A stretch of DNA of 64,000 nt from Actinomadura rupiterrae. GTDB taxonomy: Bacteria > Actinomycetota > Actinomycetes > Streptosporangiales > Streptosporangiaceae. This document shows positions 50,927 through 62,287 of the stretch, one piece after another. Location of the stretch: assembly GCF_024172125.1 (NCBI RefSeq), contig NZ_JAMZEA010000002.1, positions 248,001 through 312,000 of the forward strand. The letters run 5' to 3'. Position numbers and translations under genes: made by a program. Under the pieces are notes generated by a model, which was not told the origin of the DNA, searched no databases, and was given only the letters and a program-made list of their open reading frames with translations. Position 1 is the stretch's first letter; every line of letters begins with the position of its first letter.

Positions 50927-53565
50927 ATGGGGCGAGGCCGGCTGCGGATCTACCTCGGGTCCGCGCCAGGGGTGGGCAAGACCTTCGCGATGCTGTCCGA
51001 GGGCGCCCGCCGCCAGGCGCGCGGCACCGACGTGGTGGTCGGCTTTGTCGAGACGCACGGACGGCCCCGCACCGCCGAGGCGCTCGACGGGCTGGAGGTC
51101 GTGCCCCGCCGGACCGTCGAGTACCGGGGCACGGCCTTCACCGAGCTGGACGTGGACGCCGTCATCGCGCGGCGTCCGGAGGTGGCGCTGGTGGACGAGC
51201 TGGCGCACACCAACGTGCCCGGCTCGCGCAACGCCAAGCGCTGGCAGGACGTCCGGGAGATCCTGGACGCCGGGATCGACGTGGTCTCGACCGTGAACGT
51301 CCAGCACCTCGACTCGGTGAACGACGTGGTGGAGCAGATCACCGGCGTCCCGCAGCGGGAGACCGTGCCGGACGAGGTGGTCCGCCGCGCCGACCAGATC
51401 GAGCTGGTCGACATGACCCCGGACGCGCTGCGCCGCCGGATGGCGCACGGCAACGTCTACGCGCCGGAGAAGATCGACGCCGCGCTCGGCAACTACTTCC
51501 GGGTCGGGAACCTGACCGCGCTGCGCGAGCTGGCGCTGCTGTGGCTCGCAGACAAGGTGGACGAGCAGCTCGACAAGTACCGCGCCGACCACGCGATCCG
51601 GCGGACGTGGGAGACGCGCGAGCGGGTCGTCGTCGCGCTGACCGGCGGGCCCGAGGGCGACACGCTCGTCCGCCGGGCGGCGCGGATCGCCGCCCGGACC
51701 AAGGGCTCGGACCTGCTCGCGGTGCACGTGGCGCGCAGCGACGGCCTCACCGACGCCGACCCCGCGACGCTCGCCCGCCAGCGCGCCCTCGTGGAGAGCC
51801 TCGGCGGCAGCTACCACCAGGTCGTCGGGGCGAACGTGCCGGACGCGCTGCTCGACTTCGCGCGCGGCGTGAACGCGACGCAGCTGGTGCTCGGCGCGTC
51901 CCGGCGCGGGCGGGTCGCGCAGCTGTTCTCGCGCGGCGTCGGCGTCACGACGACCGCGCAGTCCGGGGCGATCGACGTCCACCTGGTCACGCACGAGGAG
52001 GTCAACCAGGGGCGCCGGTGGAAGGCGCTGCGGTCCTCGTGGGGCGTGCCGGCGCGGCGGCGGAACGCGGGGTTCGCGATCGCGGCCGTGCTGTTCCCGC
52101 TGCTGACCTTCGCGCTGCTCCGGGCCCGCGGGGAGTTCTCGCTGGCCAGCGACATCCTGCTGTTCCAGGCGGCGGTGATCGGGGTGGCGCTGTTCGGCGG
52201 GCTCTGGCCCGCGCTGTTCGCCGCGATCGGCGGGTCGCTGCTGCTCAACTACTACTTCACGCCGCCGGTGCACGAGTTCACCATCAGCGAGCCGGAGAAC
52301 CTCCTGCAGCTCGTCGTGTACGTCGTCGTCGGCCTGACCGTCTCGACCGTGGTGGACGTGACGGCGCGGCGCGGCCGGGAGGCCGGGCGGGCCCGCGCGG
52401 ACGCCGAGGTGCTGTCCACGCTCGCCGGGGACATCCTGCGCGGCGCGGACGACGAGGCGCGCCCGCTCCCGGCCATCTTGGAACGGCTCCGTGAGACTTT
52501 CGGTCTGACTTCCGTGACGCTGCTGGAGAGGTCGGGGGAGCAGGACGGCCTGGCCGACCCGCGCAGCTGGGGGATCGTCGCGACCGCCGGTGGCGAGCCC
52601 TGCACGACGCCCGACGACGGCGAGTCGGACGTCCTGCTGGACGACGGCACGCTCGCGCTCGTCCTGCGCGGGCGGACGCTGCCCGCGAAGGACCGCCGCG
52701 TCGTGGAGGCGTTCGCCGCGCAGGCCGCGGTCGCGCTGAGGCAGCAGCGGCTGGCCGAGACCGCTGAACAGGTCCGTCCGCTGGAGGCCGCCGACCGGAT
52801 GCGGACCGCGCTGCTCAACGCGGTCAGCCACGACCTGCGCACCCCGCTCGCGTCCGCCAAGGCGGCCGTCGAGTCGCTGCGCAGCCCGGACGTGACCTGG
52901 TCGATCGAGGACCAGGACGAGCTGGTCGGCACCGCCGCCGAGTCGCTCGACCGGCTGGACCGGCTGGTCGCGAACCTGCTCGACATGAGCCGCCTGCAGG
53001 CCGGGTCGCTCGGCATGTCGCCGCAGCCGGTCGCGGCCGAGGACGCCGTCCCGCGCGCGCTGGCCGACCTCGGCGACGTCCCGGTCGACATCAGCGTTCC
53101 GCCCGGTCTGCCCGAGCTGCTCGCCGACCCGGCGCTGCTGGAGCGGGTGCTGGTCAACCTGATCTCCAACGCCGTCCGGCACAGCCCGCCGGGCACCCGG
53201 GTGCTGGTCACCGCCAGCGCCCTCGGCGACCGGCTCGAACTGCGCGTGGTCGACCGCGGCCCCGGCATCCCGGACGAGGACCGCGACCGGGTCTTCGAGC
53301 CGTTCCAGCGGCTCGGCGACCGCGACAACCACACCGGCGTCGGGCTCGGCCTCGCGCTCTCCCGGGGACTGGCCGAGGCGATGGACGGCTCGATCACCAT
53401 CGAGGAGACGCCGGGCGGCGGCCTGACCATGGTGCTCACCCTGCCCATCGCGCGGACGCACGAGGGGCGGCCCGCGGACGCGTCGGCCGCCGACCCGCTG
53501 ATGCTGGACCGCGTCGCGTCCTTCCGCGAGGACCTGCGGGATCATTCGAACGAACGGGGGCAACG

Positions 53566-53569
<4 letters not shown>
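50927..53569 (+). CDS. kdpD: Potassium-sensing histidine kinase KdpD
   Basis: An 880-residue sensor controlling kdp expression through KdpE. The N-terminal KdpD domain begins RLRIYLGSAPGVGKTFAML with a Walker A, and VDELAHTNVPGSRNAKRWQD follows. A universal-stress domain lies at about 230-360. Four membrane helices (about 385-480, LLTFALLR to VSTVVDVTA) form the DUF4118 unit. A GAF-like region precedes the H-box LLNAVSHDLRTPLASAK (His near 632) and the ATPase domain (LISNAVRHS, GVGLGLALS). GGGAGGA precedes ATG 50927. It overlaps kdpE by four bases. Confidence 0.96.
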
Positions 53570-54243
<674 letters not shown>

Positions 54244-54408
54244 CCGGCTCGGCCCCTGGCCGCTTCCGGCTTCGGCGGGGCGCTGTGAAGGACGTGTCAG
54301 GACCGGCGTCCGGCGCGTTCGGAAGCCGTTAAGAACCGCCTCGCGAACCGCCCACCGGGTGCACGATCAGGACGAACCGGCAGAACTGGCCGGTAAGGAG
54401 AGTGCACG

Positions 54409-56229
54409 GTGGAGCTCGGGAGTGACGGTGCCGAAGAGCGGCACCGGCTCGGTGTGGTGGGCGGTCTGGCCGCCCTGTCGCTCGACGCGATGGCCTCGGT
54501 GGCGTACGGCCCGGAGGCCGTGGTCCTGGTCCTGGCGCTGGCCGGGGGAGCGGGGATGGGCTTCACCCTCCCCGTCACGCTCACCATCGCCGGGCTGCTG
54601 GCGGTCCTGACGGTCTCCTATCGGCAGGTGATCGCGGCGTTCCCCGAGGGCGGCGGCGCGTACGGGGTCGCCAAGCGCTACCTCGGCCGCCGGTCGTCGC
54701 TGGTGGCGGCCGCGTCCCTGGTCGTGGACTACGTCCTGAACGTCGCGGTGTCGGTCGCCGCCGGGGTGGCCGCGCTGACGTCGGCCGTCCCGGAACTGCT
54801 GCCGTACACGCTGTGGCTGTGCCTGGGCGTCCTCGCCCTGATCACGGCGGTCAACTACCGGGGCATCGCGCACAGCGCCCGGCTGTTCGTCGCGCCGACG
54901 GTGGTCTACATCGGCGCGATCCTGGCCGTGGTCGTCGCCGGGCTGTTCCGCGACCACGCGGTGGTGACCGAGCAGACCGTCCACGCGCAGGCGGACGGCC
55001 TGAAGACGGTCGGCGTCCTGCTGCTGCTCAAGGCCTTCGCGAACGGCTGCGCCGCGCTGACCGGCGTCGAGGCGATCGCCAACGCCGTCCCGTCGTTCAA
55101 GAGGCCGCGCGTGCGGCGCGCGCAGCACGCCGAGCTGGCGCTGGGCGGGCTGCTCGCGGTCATGCTGATCGGCATCGCGGTGCTGATCGAGCGGTTCTCC
55201 ATCCGCCCGGTCGAGGGCGTGACCGTGCTGTCGCAGGTCACCGAGGCGGCGCTCGGCCACGGCCTGATGTTCTACGTGGTGCAGTCCGCGACCGTCGTGC
55301 TGCTCGCGCTCGCCGCCAACACCTCGTTCGGCGGGCTGCCCGTCCTGGCCCGGCTGCTCGCAGCCGACAACAACCTCCCGCACCTGTTCGCGCTACGCGC
55401 CCAGCGGCAGGTGCACCGGTACGGCATCGGCTTCCTCGCCGCCACCTCGGCCGCGCTGCTGGTCGCGGCGGACGGCGACATGAACACGCTCGTCCCGCTG
55501 TTCGCGATCGGGGTGTTCGTCGGGTTCACCCTGTCCCAGGCCGGGATGGTGCGGCACTGGTGGCACGACCGCCCGCGCGGCTGGCAGGGCAGGCTGGCCC
55601 TGAACGGGTTCGGCGCGCTGCTCACCGGCGTCGCCGCCGTGGTGGTCGCCGCGACCAAGTTCCTGGAGGGCGGCTGGCTGGTGCTGGTCATGCTGCCCGT
55701 CCTGGTGCTGGTCATGGAGCGCGTCCACCGGGCCTACGACCGGATCGGCGAGCGCCTCGGGCTCGGCCGCGTGCCGGCCCCGCCGCGGCCCGGCCGCGCG
55801 CTGGTCGTCGTGCCCGTGGCCGGGGTCAGCACCCTGACGCGGCAGGCGCTCGCCGCCGCGCTGAGCCTCGGTGACCGGGTGGTCGCGGTCCGGGTCGTCC
55901 ACCCCGGGGAGGAGGACGACCGCGCCCGGTTCGTGGCGGAGTGGGAGCGCTGGAACCCGGACGTGGAGCTGGTCGTGATCTCCGACGCGCGCCGCCGGCT
56001 GGTCGAGCCGATCGTGGCGTACGTCCGCGGCGTCCCCGAGTCCCAGGTCTTCGTGCTGATCCCCGAGGTCGAACCCGAGCACGTCTGGGAGCGGGTGCTC
56101 CAGAACCAGCGCGGCGCCGTCCTCGCGCACGCGCTGCGCCGCGACACCGACAGCGTCATCTGCCGCATGCGCTTCCGTGTCGCCCCCCTGCCCGGACGGA
56201 CGGGCCGCGCGGCCCAGCCTGTGCACTGA
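54409..56229 (+). CDS. KimA-like potassium importer (APC/KUP superfamily)
   Basis: A 606-residue transporter resembling Bacillus KimA from end to end: SLDAMASVAYGPEAVV (KimA-type SSDALSSVAYG), ALLTVSYRQVIAAFPEGGGAY-like segment near 65-80, LVVDYVLNVAVSVAAG (about 103-118), KAFANGCAALTGVEAIANAVPSF and LALAANTSFGGLPVLARLLA. The last 130 residues form a cytoplasmic USP-like domain (ALVVVPVAGVSTLTRQAL). KimA imports potassium and is inhibited by c-di-AMP in Bacillus. In the DYxxxVAVS motif this protein has Asn where KimA, from memory, has a potassium-contacting Thr. GTG 54409 follows TAAGGAG. The setting beside kdp supports a potassium role. Confidence 0.87.
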   Translation: MELGSDGAEERHRLGVVGGLAALSLDAMASVAYGPEAVVLVLALAGGAGMGFTLPVTLTIAGLLAVLTVSYRQVIAAFPEGGGAYGVAKRYLGRRSSLVAAASLVVDYVLNVAVSVAAGVAALTSAVPELLPYTLWLCLGVLALITAVNYRGIAHSARLFVAPTVVYIGAILAVVVAGLFRDHAVVTEQTVHAQADGLKTVGVLLLLKAFANGCAALTGVEAIANAVPSFKRPRVRRAQHAELALGGLLAVMLIGIAVLIERFSIRPVEGVTVLSQVTEAALGHGLMFYVVQSATVVLLALAANTSFGGLPVLARLLAADNNLPHLFALRAQRQVHRYGIGFLAATSAALLVAADGDMNTLVPLFAIGVFVGFTLSQAGMVRHWWHDRPRGWQGRLALNGFGALLTGVAAVVVAATKFLEGGWLVLVMLPVLVLVMERVHRAYDRIGERLGLGRVPAPPRPGRALVVVPVAGVSTLTRQALAAALSLGDRVVAVRVVHPGEEDDRARFVAEWERWNPDVELVVISDARRRLVEPIVAYVRGVPESQVFVLIPEVEPEHVWERVLQNQRGAVLAHALRRDTDSVICRMRFRVAPLPGRTGRAAQPVH

Positions 56230-56418
56230 GGAGGAACGATGGTCGTCGAAGGCGCGGCGCCGGCCCTGGGCGGGCCACGCGGCCTACCGCGACCGCGCCC
56301 GCTGAGTTCGCCGGGTTTCTCCGGAACGACCTGCTGATACCGTCCTTGGAGGGGTGCCGGGAAGTCTGGTCGGCGTGTTTCAGCATGTCCGCCGCCAGGG
56401 ACCGGAGGCTTCACCCGA

Positions 56419-57969
56419 ATGCGCAGCGTCGAGATCGTCCTGGGGCTGGTCGTGCTCGCCACGGTGGTGGCGGTCAGCGCCCGGCGGCTGCGCGTGCCCG
56501 CGCCGTCCCTGCTGGTGGTGGCGGGCATCCTGGTCGGGCTCGTGCCGGGGGTGCCGGCCGTCCGGGTGCCGCCGGAGATCGTGAGCCTGGTCGTCCTGCC
56601 GCCGCTGGTGTACGCGGCGGGCGAGGAGATGTCGTGGCGGATGCTGCGCGCGGTGTGGCGGCCGGTCGCGCTGCTCGCGGTGGGGCTGGTGCTCGCGTCC
56701 GCCGCGGCGGTCGGCGCGGTCGCGGCGGCCGTGACCGGGATGTCCTGGACGATGGCGCTGCTGCTCGGAACCGTGCTGGCCAGCACCGACCCGGTCGCGG
56801 TGGCGGCGCTCGGACGGCGGCTGTCGCTGCCGCCGCGGGTCCAGACGCTCGTCCAGGCCGAGAGCCTGTTCAACGACGCGACCTCGCTGCTGCTCTACAA
56901 GCTGGCCGTCGCGGCGGCGGTCGCCGGGTCGTTCTCCGCCGGGCACGCCGCGGGGGAGTTCGCGCTGCTCGCGGGCGGGGGCGTGGCGGCGGGCGCGGTG
57001 GCCGCGACGGTGGTCTCGCTGGTCCGGCGCCGCACCGAGGACCCGGTGCTGGAGACGGTGATCGCGCTGATCACCCCGTACGCCGCGTACGTCCTGGCCG
57101 AGTCCGTGCACGCCTCGGGGGTGACGGCCGTGGTCGTCGCGGCGGTGGTGCTCGGGCGCAAGGCCCCGGCGCTCACCAACGCCGGCATCCGGCTCCAGCT
57201 CGAAGCGGTCTGGGGGACGGTCGTCTTCCTGCTGGAGTCGGTCGTGTTCAGCCTGATCGGGCTGGAGCTGCCGACGCTCGTCCGGGAGCTGCACGGGTCC
57301 TACCTGGTGCCGGCCGCGCTGGTCGCGGCGACGCTGGTGGCCGTCCGGGTGGCGTGGGTGTTCCCGCTGTCGGCGCTCGCGGCGTGGCGCGGCGGGCGCC
57401 GGCCGTCCTGGGAGGTCCCGGCCGTGGTGTCGTGGGCGGGCGCGCGCGGCGTGGTGCCGCTGGCCGCGGCCCTCGCGATCCCGCTGACCGCGGACGCGGG
57501 CGGCCCGCTCGGCGACCGGGACCTGGTGGTCGTGCTCGCCACCTGCGTCATCGCGATCTCCCTGGTCGTCCAGGGGTTCACGCTCGCGCCGCTGGTGCGG
57601 GCGGCGGGGCTGGTCGTCCCGGCGGCGCACGGCCGGCGCGAGTTCGCGCTGGCCCGGCTGCGGCTCGCGCAGGCCGCGCGCGCCCGGCTGGAGGAGCTCG
57701 CCGACCTGGAGGCCGCGCCGCAGGTGGTGATCGAGCGGCTCCGGGTCGGCGTCCAGGACCGGATCGAGCGCGGCGAGCTGCGGCTGGACGGCGACGCCGA
57801 GATCGACGGCGTGCTGGCCGACTACCGCCGGTTGCGCCGGGACCTGATCGCCGCCGAGACCGCCGAGCTGCACCGGCTGCACGACAGCGGGGAGATCGGC
57901 GAGGGCACCGTCCGGGAGGTGCAGCGCCTGCTCGACCTGGAGGACTCCGCGCTCGACCGCCCGGTCTGA
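56419..57969 (+). CDS. CPA1-family cation/proton antiporter
   Basis: A 516-residue sodium or potassium/proton antiporter. Twelve or thirteen helices occupy about 1-400. The core motifs STDPVAVAALGRR (about 116) and ESLFNDATSLLLYK (ND ion-binding pair, about 152) are intact, as is VSWAGARGVVPLAAALAIP (about 335). A helical cytoplasmic tail (about 405-516, RLRLAQAARARLEELADLEA) follows. Placed between two potassium-importer-like genes, it probably balances potassium or sodium and pH. GGAGG lies ten bases before ATG 56419. No gene was found in the 189 bp upstream. Confidence 0.9.
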   Translation: MRSVEIVLGLVVLATVVAVSARRLRVPAPSLLVVAGILVGLVPGVPAVRVPPEIVSLVVLPPLVYAAGEEMSWRMLRAVWRPVALLAVGLVLASAAAVGAVAAAVTGMSWTMALLLGTVLASTDPVAVAALGRRLSLPPRVQTLVQAESLFNDATSLLLYKLAVAAAVAGSFSAGHAAGEFALLAGGGVAAGAVAATVVSLVRRRTEDPVLETVIALITPYAAYVLAESVHASGVTAVVVAAVVLGRKAPALTNAGIRLQLEAVWGTVVFLLESVVFSLIGLELPTLVRELHGSYLVPAALVAATLVAVRVAWVFPLSALAAWRGGRRPSWEVPAVVSWAGARGVVPLAAALAIPLTADAGGPLGDRDLVVVLATCVIAISLVVQGFTLAPLVRAAGLVVPAAHGRREFALARLRLAQAARARLEELADLEAAPQVVIERLRVGVQDRIERGELRLDGDAEIDGVLADYRRLRRDLIAAETAELHRLHDSGEIGEGTVREVQRLLDLEDSALDRPV

Positions 57970-58065
57970 TCGCGGATCGCCGGGATCGGTGGGGCGGACG
58001 GGGGTAGGAGCCGGAGGTGCTGGATACTTCCCCGGTTGGCCGATCGCGTTGAAGGAGGCGGACCG

Positions 58066-60042
58066 ATGACCGGGACCGACGCCGGGGCCCCGGTGGCCGT
58101 GAGGGGGACCGCGCCGCCGCGCGGGTGGCGGGGCTGGCTGCTGGAGGGCCTGACCGAGCGCACCGCCCAGCACCCCGGCCCGCACGGGACGCTGCCCGAG
58201 GAGCACCAGGGCCACTCGTGGTGGCGGGTCATGTGCCTGACCGGCGTGGACTACTTCTCCACGCTGGGGTACCAGCCCGGCATCGCCGCGCTCGCCGCCG
58301 GGCTGCTGTCGCCGCTGGCCACGCTGGTGCTGGTCGCGCTGACCCTGTTCGGCGCGCTGCCGGTGTACCGGCGGGTGGCGAAGGAGTCGCCGCACGGCGA
58401 GGGCTCGATCGCGATGCTGGAGCGGCTGCTGCCGTGGTGGGCCGGGAAGGTCTTCGTGCTGGTGCTGCTCGGCTTCGCCTGCACCGACTTCATGATCACG
58501 ATGACGCTGTCCGCGGCGGACGCGTCGGCGCACGCGGTGGCCAACCCGCTCGCGCCGTCCGTCCTGCACGGCCAGAGCATGTGGATCACGCTGGTGCTGC
58601 TGGCCGCGCTCGGCGCGGTGTTCCTCAAGGGCTTCAAGGAGGCCATCGGGATCGCGGTCGTGCTCGTGGTGGTCTACCTGGGGCTGAACCTGGTCGTGGT
58701 CGCGACGGCGGTCGGGCACGTGCTGACCCACCCGGTGAAGGTCGGCGACTGGTGGGACGCGGCGCGCGCCGCGCACTCCTCGCCGCTCGCGATGGTCGGC
58801 GTCGCGCTGCTGGTGTTCCCGAAGCTGGCGCTCGGCATGTCCGGGTTCGAGACGGGCGTCGCGGTGATGCCGCAGGTCCGCGGGGACGCCACCGACACCT
58901 ACGCCAAGCCCGCCGGGCGCATCCGGGGCACCCGGCGGCTGCTCACCACGGCCGCGCTGATCATGAGCGTGTTCCTCATCCTGTCCAGCTTCGCGACGAC
59001 CGTGCTGATCCCGGCGGACGCCTTCAAGGCGGGCGGCCCGGCGAACGGCCGCGCGCTCGCCTACATCGCGCACGAGTACCTCGGCAGCGCGTTCGGGACG
59101 GTCTACGACGTCTCCACGATCGCGATCCTGTGGTTCGCGGGCGCGTCGGCCATGGCCGGGCTGCTCAACCTCGTCCCGCGCTACCTGCCCCGGTACGGGA
59201 TGGCGCCGGACTGGGCGCGGGCCGTCCGGCCGCTGACGCTGGTGTTCATGGCCGTCGCCTTCCTGGTGACCTGGCTGTTCGACGCGGACGTGGACAAGCA
59301 GGGCGGCGCGTACGCGACCGGCGTGCTGGTGCTGATGCTGTCGGCGTCGTTCGCCGCGACCGTGGCGGCCTGGCGCCGCGGGCACCGCGCCGCCGGCGTC
59401 GGGTTCGGCCTGATCACCGCGGTGTTCGGCTACACGCTGGCCGCGAACGTGGTGGAGCGGCCGGACGGCATCAAGATCGCCTCGCTGTTCATCGCGGGCA
59501 TCCTGGTCACCTCGTTCGCGTCCCGGGTGCACCGCGCGTTCGAGCTGCGCACCGGCACCGTCACGCTGGACGCCGAGGCCGAGCACATCGTGGACGTCGC
59601 GGCCGCGTTCGGCCCGCTGCGGATCATCGCCAACGAGCCGCAGGCCCGCGACCGCGAGGAGTACGCGCTGAAGGAGTGCGCGCAGCGGGACGACATCCCG
59701 CTCCCGGAGGACGGGCACCTGCTGTTCCTGGAGGTCACGGTGTCCGACTCGTCCGAGTTCATGGCGGACCTGACCGTGCACGGCGAGGTGCTGCACGGGT
59801 ACCGGGTGCTGCGCGTGACCGGCCCGGTCGTGCCGAACACGATCGCCGCGGTGCTGCTGGCGCTGCGCGAGCGGACCGGCACCCCGCCGAACGTCTACTT
59901 CAACTGGACCGAGGGGCACCCGCTCGGCCACCTGATCCGGTTCCTGATCTTCGGGGACGGCGAGGTCGCGCCGGTCACCCGCGAGGTGCTGCGCCGGGCC
60001 GACTCCGACCCGGCCCGGCGCCCCCGCGTCCACGTCTCCTGA
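58066..60042 (+). CDS. APC/KUP-like transporter with C-terminal cytoplasmic domain
   Basis: A 658-residue membrane transporter of the amino acid/potassium permease superfamily. GAAGGAGG precedes ATG 58066. After a 55-residue cytoplasmic leader come [21 protein letters not shown] and about twelve helices to residue 500, including [20 protein letters not shown]. The last 150 residues ([38 protein letters not shown]) are a soluble domain. It is related to but clearly distinct from the KimA-like gene. Potassium import is plausible from the neighbourhood, but the substrate is not proven. Confidence 0.83.
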   Translation: MTGTDAGAPVAVRGTAPPRGWRGWLLEGLTERTAQHPGPHGTLPEEHQGHSWWRVMCLTGVDYFSTLGYQPGIAALAAGLLSPLATLVLVALTLFGALPVYRRVAKESPHGEGSIAMLERLLPWWAGKVFVLVLLGFACTDFMITMTLSAADASAHAVANPLAPSVLHGQSMWITLVLLAALGAVFLKGFKEAIGIAVVLVVVYLGLNLVVVATAVGHVLTHPVKVGDWWDAARAAHSSPLAMVGVALLVFPKLALGMSGFETGVAVMPQVRGDATDTYAKPAGRIRGTRRLLTTAALIMSVFLILSSFATTVLIPADAFKAGGPANGRALAYIAHEYLGSAFGTVYDVSTIAILWFAGASAMAGLLNLVPRYLPRYGMAPDWARAVRPLTLVFMAVAFLVTWLFDADVDKQGGAYATGVLVLMLSASFAATVAAWRRGHRAAGVGFGLITAVFGYTLAANVVERPDGIKIASLFIAGILVTSFASRVHRAFELRTGTVTLDAEAEHIVDVAAAFGPLRIIANEPQARDREEYALKECAQRDDIPLPEDGHLLFLEVTVSDSSEFMADLTVHGEVLHGYRVLRVTGPVVPNTIAAVLLALRERTGTPPNVYFNWTEGHPLGHLIRFLIFGDGEVAPVTREVLRRADSDPARRPRVHVS

Positions 60043-60081
60043 CCTGCGCCTCGGCGCTCCTCGGCCGCTGGGGGTTGTGGC

Positions 60082-60120
60082 TGAGTGGGTGCTCACTCAT
60101 ACTGGGTGAGTACTCACTCA
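60082..60120. promoter_or_regulatory. Double palindrome, TetR-type operator without adjacent regulator
   Basis: TGAGTGGGTGCTCACTCA (60082-60099, arms TGAGTG/CACTCA) is followed by GGGTGAGTACTCACTCA (60104-60120), which contains the perfect TGAGTACTCA. It ends 22 bp before the membrane-protein start. Paired palindromes of this type usually bind TetR-family dimers, yet no tetR lies next to it. Confidence 0.6.
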
Positions 60121-60142
60121 GCGATCCCGGGGGGAGGCGGTC

Positions 60143-61045
60143 ATGAACGGCACGGCCACGCACACGCAGAGCGGAACGCCCGGCGCGTCCCGGTTCCCGC
60201 GCCCTGCCGAGGTCCTCTCCGGCCTGCGGACGTTCTGGACGCACGGCCGCCGGGCCGAGCGCATCTGCTACGCGGTCGGGGCGCTGCTGATCGCGTCCGG
60301 GGTCGTCCACCTGGCCGTCTACGCGGTGGACGGCGGGCCGTGGACGGGACCGGTGTCCTGGCGCAAGCCGATCACCTTCGGGCTGTCGTTCGGGCTGACC
60401 GTGATCTCGCTGACCTGGGTCACCTCGTTCGTCCGGCTCGGCGACCGGGCGCGGGCCGCGCTGCTCGGCGTGTTCGGCGCGGCGTCCGTGCTGGAGGTCG
60501 CGCTGATCACCGTCCAGCGGTGGCGCGGCGTCCCGTCCCACCTGAACATGGAGGACGGCCTGGACAGCGCCATCTCCCGCGTCCTCGCGGCGGGCGGCGG
60601 CGTCATCGTCCTCACGGTCGCCCTCCTGACCATCGCCGCCTTCCGCACCCCGGCGCGCTCCGACACCGCTTCCGCCGCCGGCACGGGCGTGGGCGCTTCG
60701 GAGCGGCCCGCGGGGGCCGGGACGGCGAGCATGCGGCTGGCGCTGCGGGTCGGGTTCGGGGCGCTGATGCTGTCGATGCTGGCCGGGGCGGCGATGATCG
60801 CGCGCGGGGTCGTGCTCGTCCAGCAGGGGCACCAGCAGGCGGCGTACCACGCGATCGGCGCGTTGAAGCCCGCGCACGCCGTCCTCATGCACGCCGTGCT
60901 GGTGCTGCCCGCGCTGGCCTGGCTGCTGAGCCTGACCGGGCTCCCCGAGGCCCGCCGCTTCCGGGTCGTCGCAGGCGTGTCGCTCGGCTACGCGCTGAGC
61001 GCGACCGCCGTCACCGTGGTCTCGCTGATCGACTTCATCCCCTGA
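60143..61045 (+). CDS. Unknown multi-spanning membrane protein
   Basis: A 300-residue protein with about seven helices (about 42-62, 77-95, 107-127, 150-170, 207-228, 252-272 and 280-298). The sequence includes GPVSWRKPITFGLSFGLTVISLTW and SHLNMEDGLDSAISRVLAAGGG, recurring features of an actinomycete family with no known function. GGGGAGG precedes ATG 60143. It is single, controlled by the double palindrome upstream, and converges with the L,D-transpeptidase gene ten bp away. Confidence 0.75.
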   Translation: MNGTATHTQSGTPGASRFPRPAEVLSGLRTFWTHGRRAERICYAVGALLIASGVVHLAVYAVDGGPWTGPVSWRKPITFGLSFGLTVISLTWVTSFVRLGDRARAALLGVFGAASVLEVALITVQRWRGVPSHLNMEDGLDSAISRVLAAGGGVIVLTVALLTIAAFRTPARSDTASAAGTGVGASERPAGAGTASMRLALRVGFGALMLSMLAGAAMIARGVVLVQQGHQQAAYHAIGALKPAHAVLMHAVLVLPALAWLLSLTGLPEARRFRVVAGVSLGYALSATAVTVVSLIDFIP

Positions 61046-61055
61046 ACGCGGCGGC

Positions 61056-62027
61056 TCAGCGCGCGGAGGCGGCCTTCCAGCGCGTCCAGGGGAGTTGCCA
61101 GTAGCCGTAGCCGTTGTTCCAGGCCAGTGGACGGCTCGTCCCCGTGACGAGCACGACGTCGCCGCGCACCGACCGGCCGTAGAACCACCGCGCGAAGTCC
61201 GGGGACGCGTTGACGCACCCGTGGCTGACGTTCTCGTGCCCCTGCGACGCCACCGACCAGGGCGCGGAGTGGACGTACTCGCCGCTCGCCGAGATCTGCA
61301 CCGCGTACCGCACCCGCATCTTGTAGTAGCGCGGGTCCTCCGGGTTCGTGACGCCCATCCACGCGGACGACATGACCACTGGGTCGCCCTTGCCCATCAC
61401 CAGGTGGACGCCGCTGGTGGTGGTGTAGGCGCGCCGCCCGCCGCGGCCCGCGCTGATCGGCGTCCGCCGGACGACGCGGCCGTCCTCGCTGACGCTCATC
61501 CGGTGCGCGCGGGTGTCGACGATGCTGACCCGCGCCCGTCCCACCCGGAAGGTCCGGGTCACGTTCCCCTCGCCGGACACCCCGGACGCGTCGCGGAGCC
61601 CGGACGTCCGCGCGTCCAGCGTGATCCGCTCGCCGCTCGGCCAGAACCGCCGCGGCCGGAACACCGCCTGCCGCGGCGACGGCCAGAACCACCCGCCGGG
61701 GACGGCCCGCGACATCCTCACCCGCAGCGCGCGCTCGACCTTCGCGCGGGACGACACCGCGCGGCTGAACGTCACGATGATCGGCATCCCGACGCCGACC
61801 ACCTCGCCCTCGCGGGGTGTCACGGCCGCGACCCGGAAGGTCGCGGCGCGCATCTCCTTCAGGTCCGGCGTGGACGGCGTGGAGCCGTCGCCGGTGGGCG
61901 CGGCGGCGGGCGTGGCGACCGAGCCGGCGGGGCCGGGGCCGCCGCCGCACCCGCCCAGGGCGAGCAGGGGGACGGCGAGCGCGGCGACCGTCCGGACCGG
62001 GACGGCCAGGGCATGGCGGTAAGGCAT
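61056..62027 (-). CDS. L,D-transpeptidase lipoprotein
   Basis: A 323-residue cell-wall enzyme that makes 3-3 peptide cross-links or anchors proteins to peptidoglycan. ATG 62027 opens a lipoprotein signal with lipobox LLALGGC (Cys near 27). An Ig-like domain (about 60-165, PREGEVVGVGMPIIVTFSRAV) precedes the YkuD domain (about 170-300) with HSAPWSVASQGHENVSHGCVN, holding the catalytic His and Cys. The Trp-rich end (NNGYGYWQLPWTRW) matches actinobacterial Ldts, which are relevant to beta-lactam tolerance. Confidence 0.92.
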   Translation of the reverse strand: MPYRHALAVPVRTVAALAVPLLALGGCGGGPGPAGSVATPAAAPTGDGSTPSTPDLKEMRAATFRVAAVTPREGEVVGVGMPIIVTFSRAVSSRAKVERALRVRMSRAVPGGWFWPSPRQAVFRPRRFWPSGERITLDARTSGLRDASGVSGEGNVTRTFRVGRARVSIVDTRAHRMSVSEDGRVVRRTPISAGRGGRRAYTTTSGVHLVMGKGDPVVMSSAWMGVTNPEDPRYYKMRVRYAVQISASGEYVHSAPWSVASQGHENVSHGCVNASPDFARWFYGRSVRGDVVLVTGTSRPLAWNNGYGYWQLPWTRWKAASAR

Positions 62028-62234
62028 GCGAACCTCGGGACGACGGCGGACCTCCGGTGACCATCGGGTCACGGAAAGCGATGACCCTCGGGAAAATAGA
62101 GGTTGATCGGAACCTGGACGCCGTGGCCGACCGAAGTGCGATGTCTCGATTGGGTGACGGCCCCCGGCCCAGGTCCCGGCCCAGGCCCCGGTCTCGGCCC
62201 CGTGCCGCCCCCGGTGGACAGTCCGGAAACGCCG

Positions 62235-62272
62235 GACGCCGCGCCGTCCCGAGATCGGAACGACGCGGCGTC
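62235..62272 (-). terminator. Terminator after the VC0807-like gene
   Basis: A 9-bp perfect stem (GACGCCGCG / CGCGGCGTC) with a 20-nt loop begins 16 bp beyond the minus-strand stop at 62288. The remaining gap to the transpeptidase (62028-62234) holds its promoter region and a GGCCC-rich imperfect repeat; no gene was seen. Confidence 0.6.
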
Positions 62273-62287
62273 GGGTGCCCGTGCGGA

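Noticed and set aside
56380..60096. 1238-codon minus-strand open frame opposite the antiporter and APC-like genes
   Set aside because: It is antisense to well-supported transporters, with a His/Arg/Gln-rich composition unlike any real protein; likewise the long minus frames at 45540-47855, 47612-50062 and 50618-53563.
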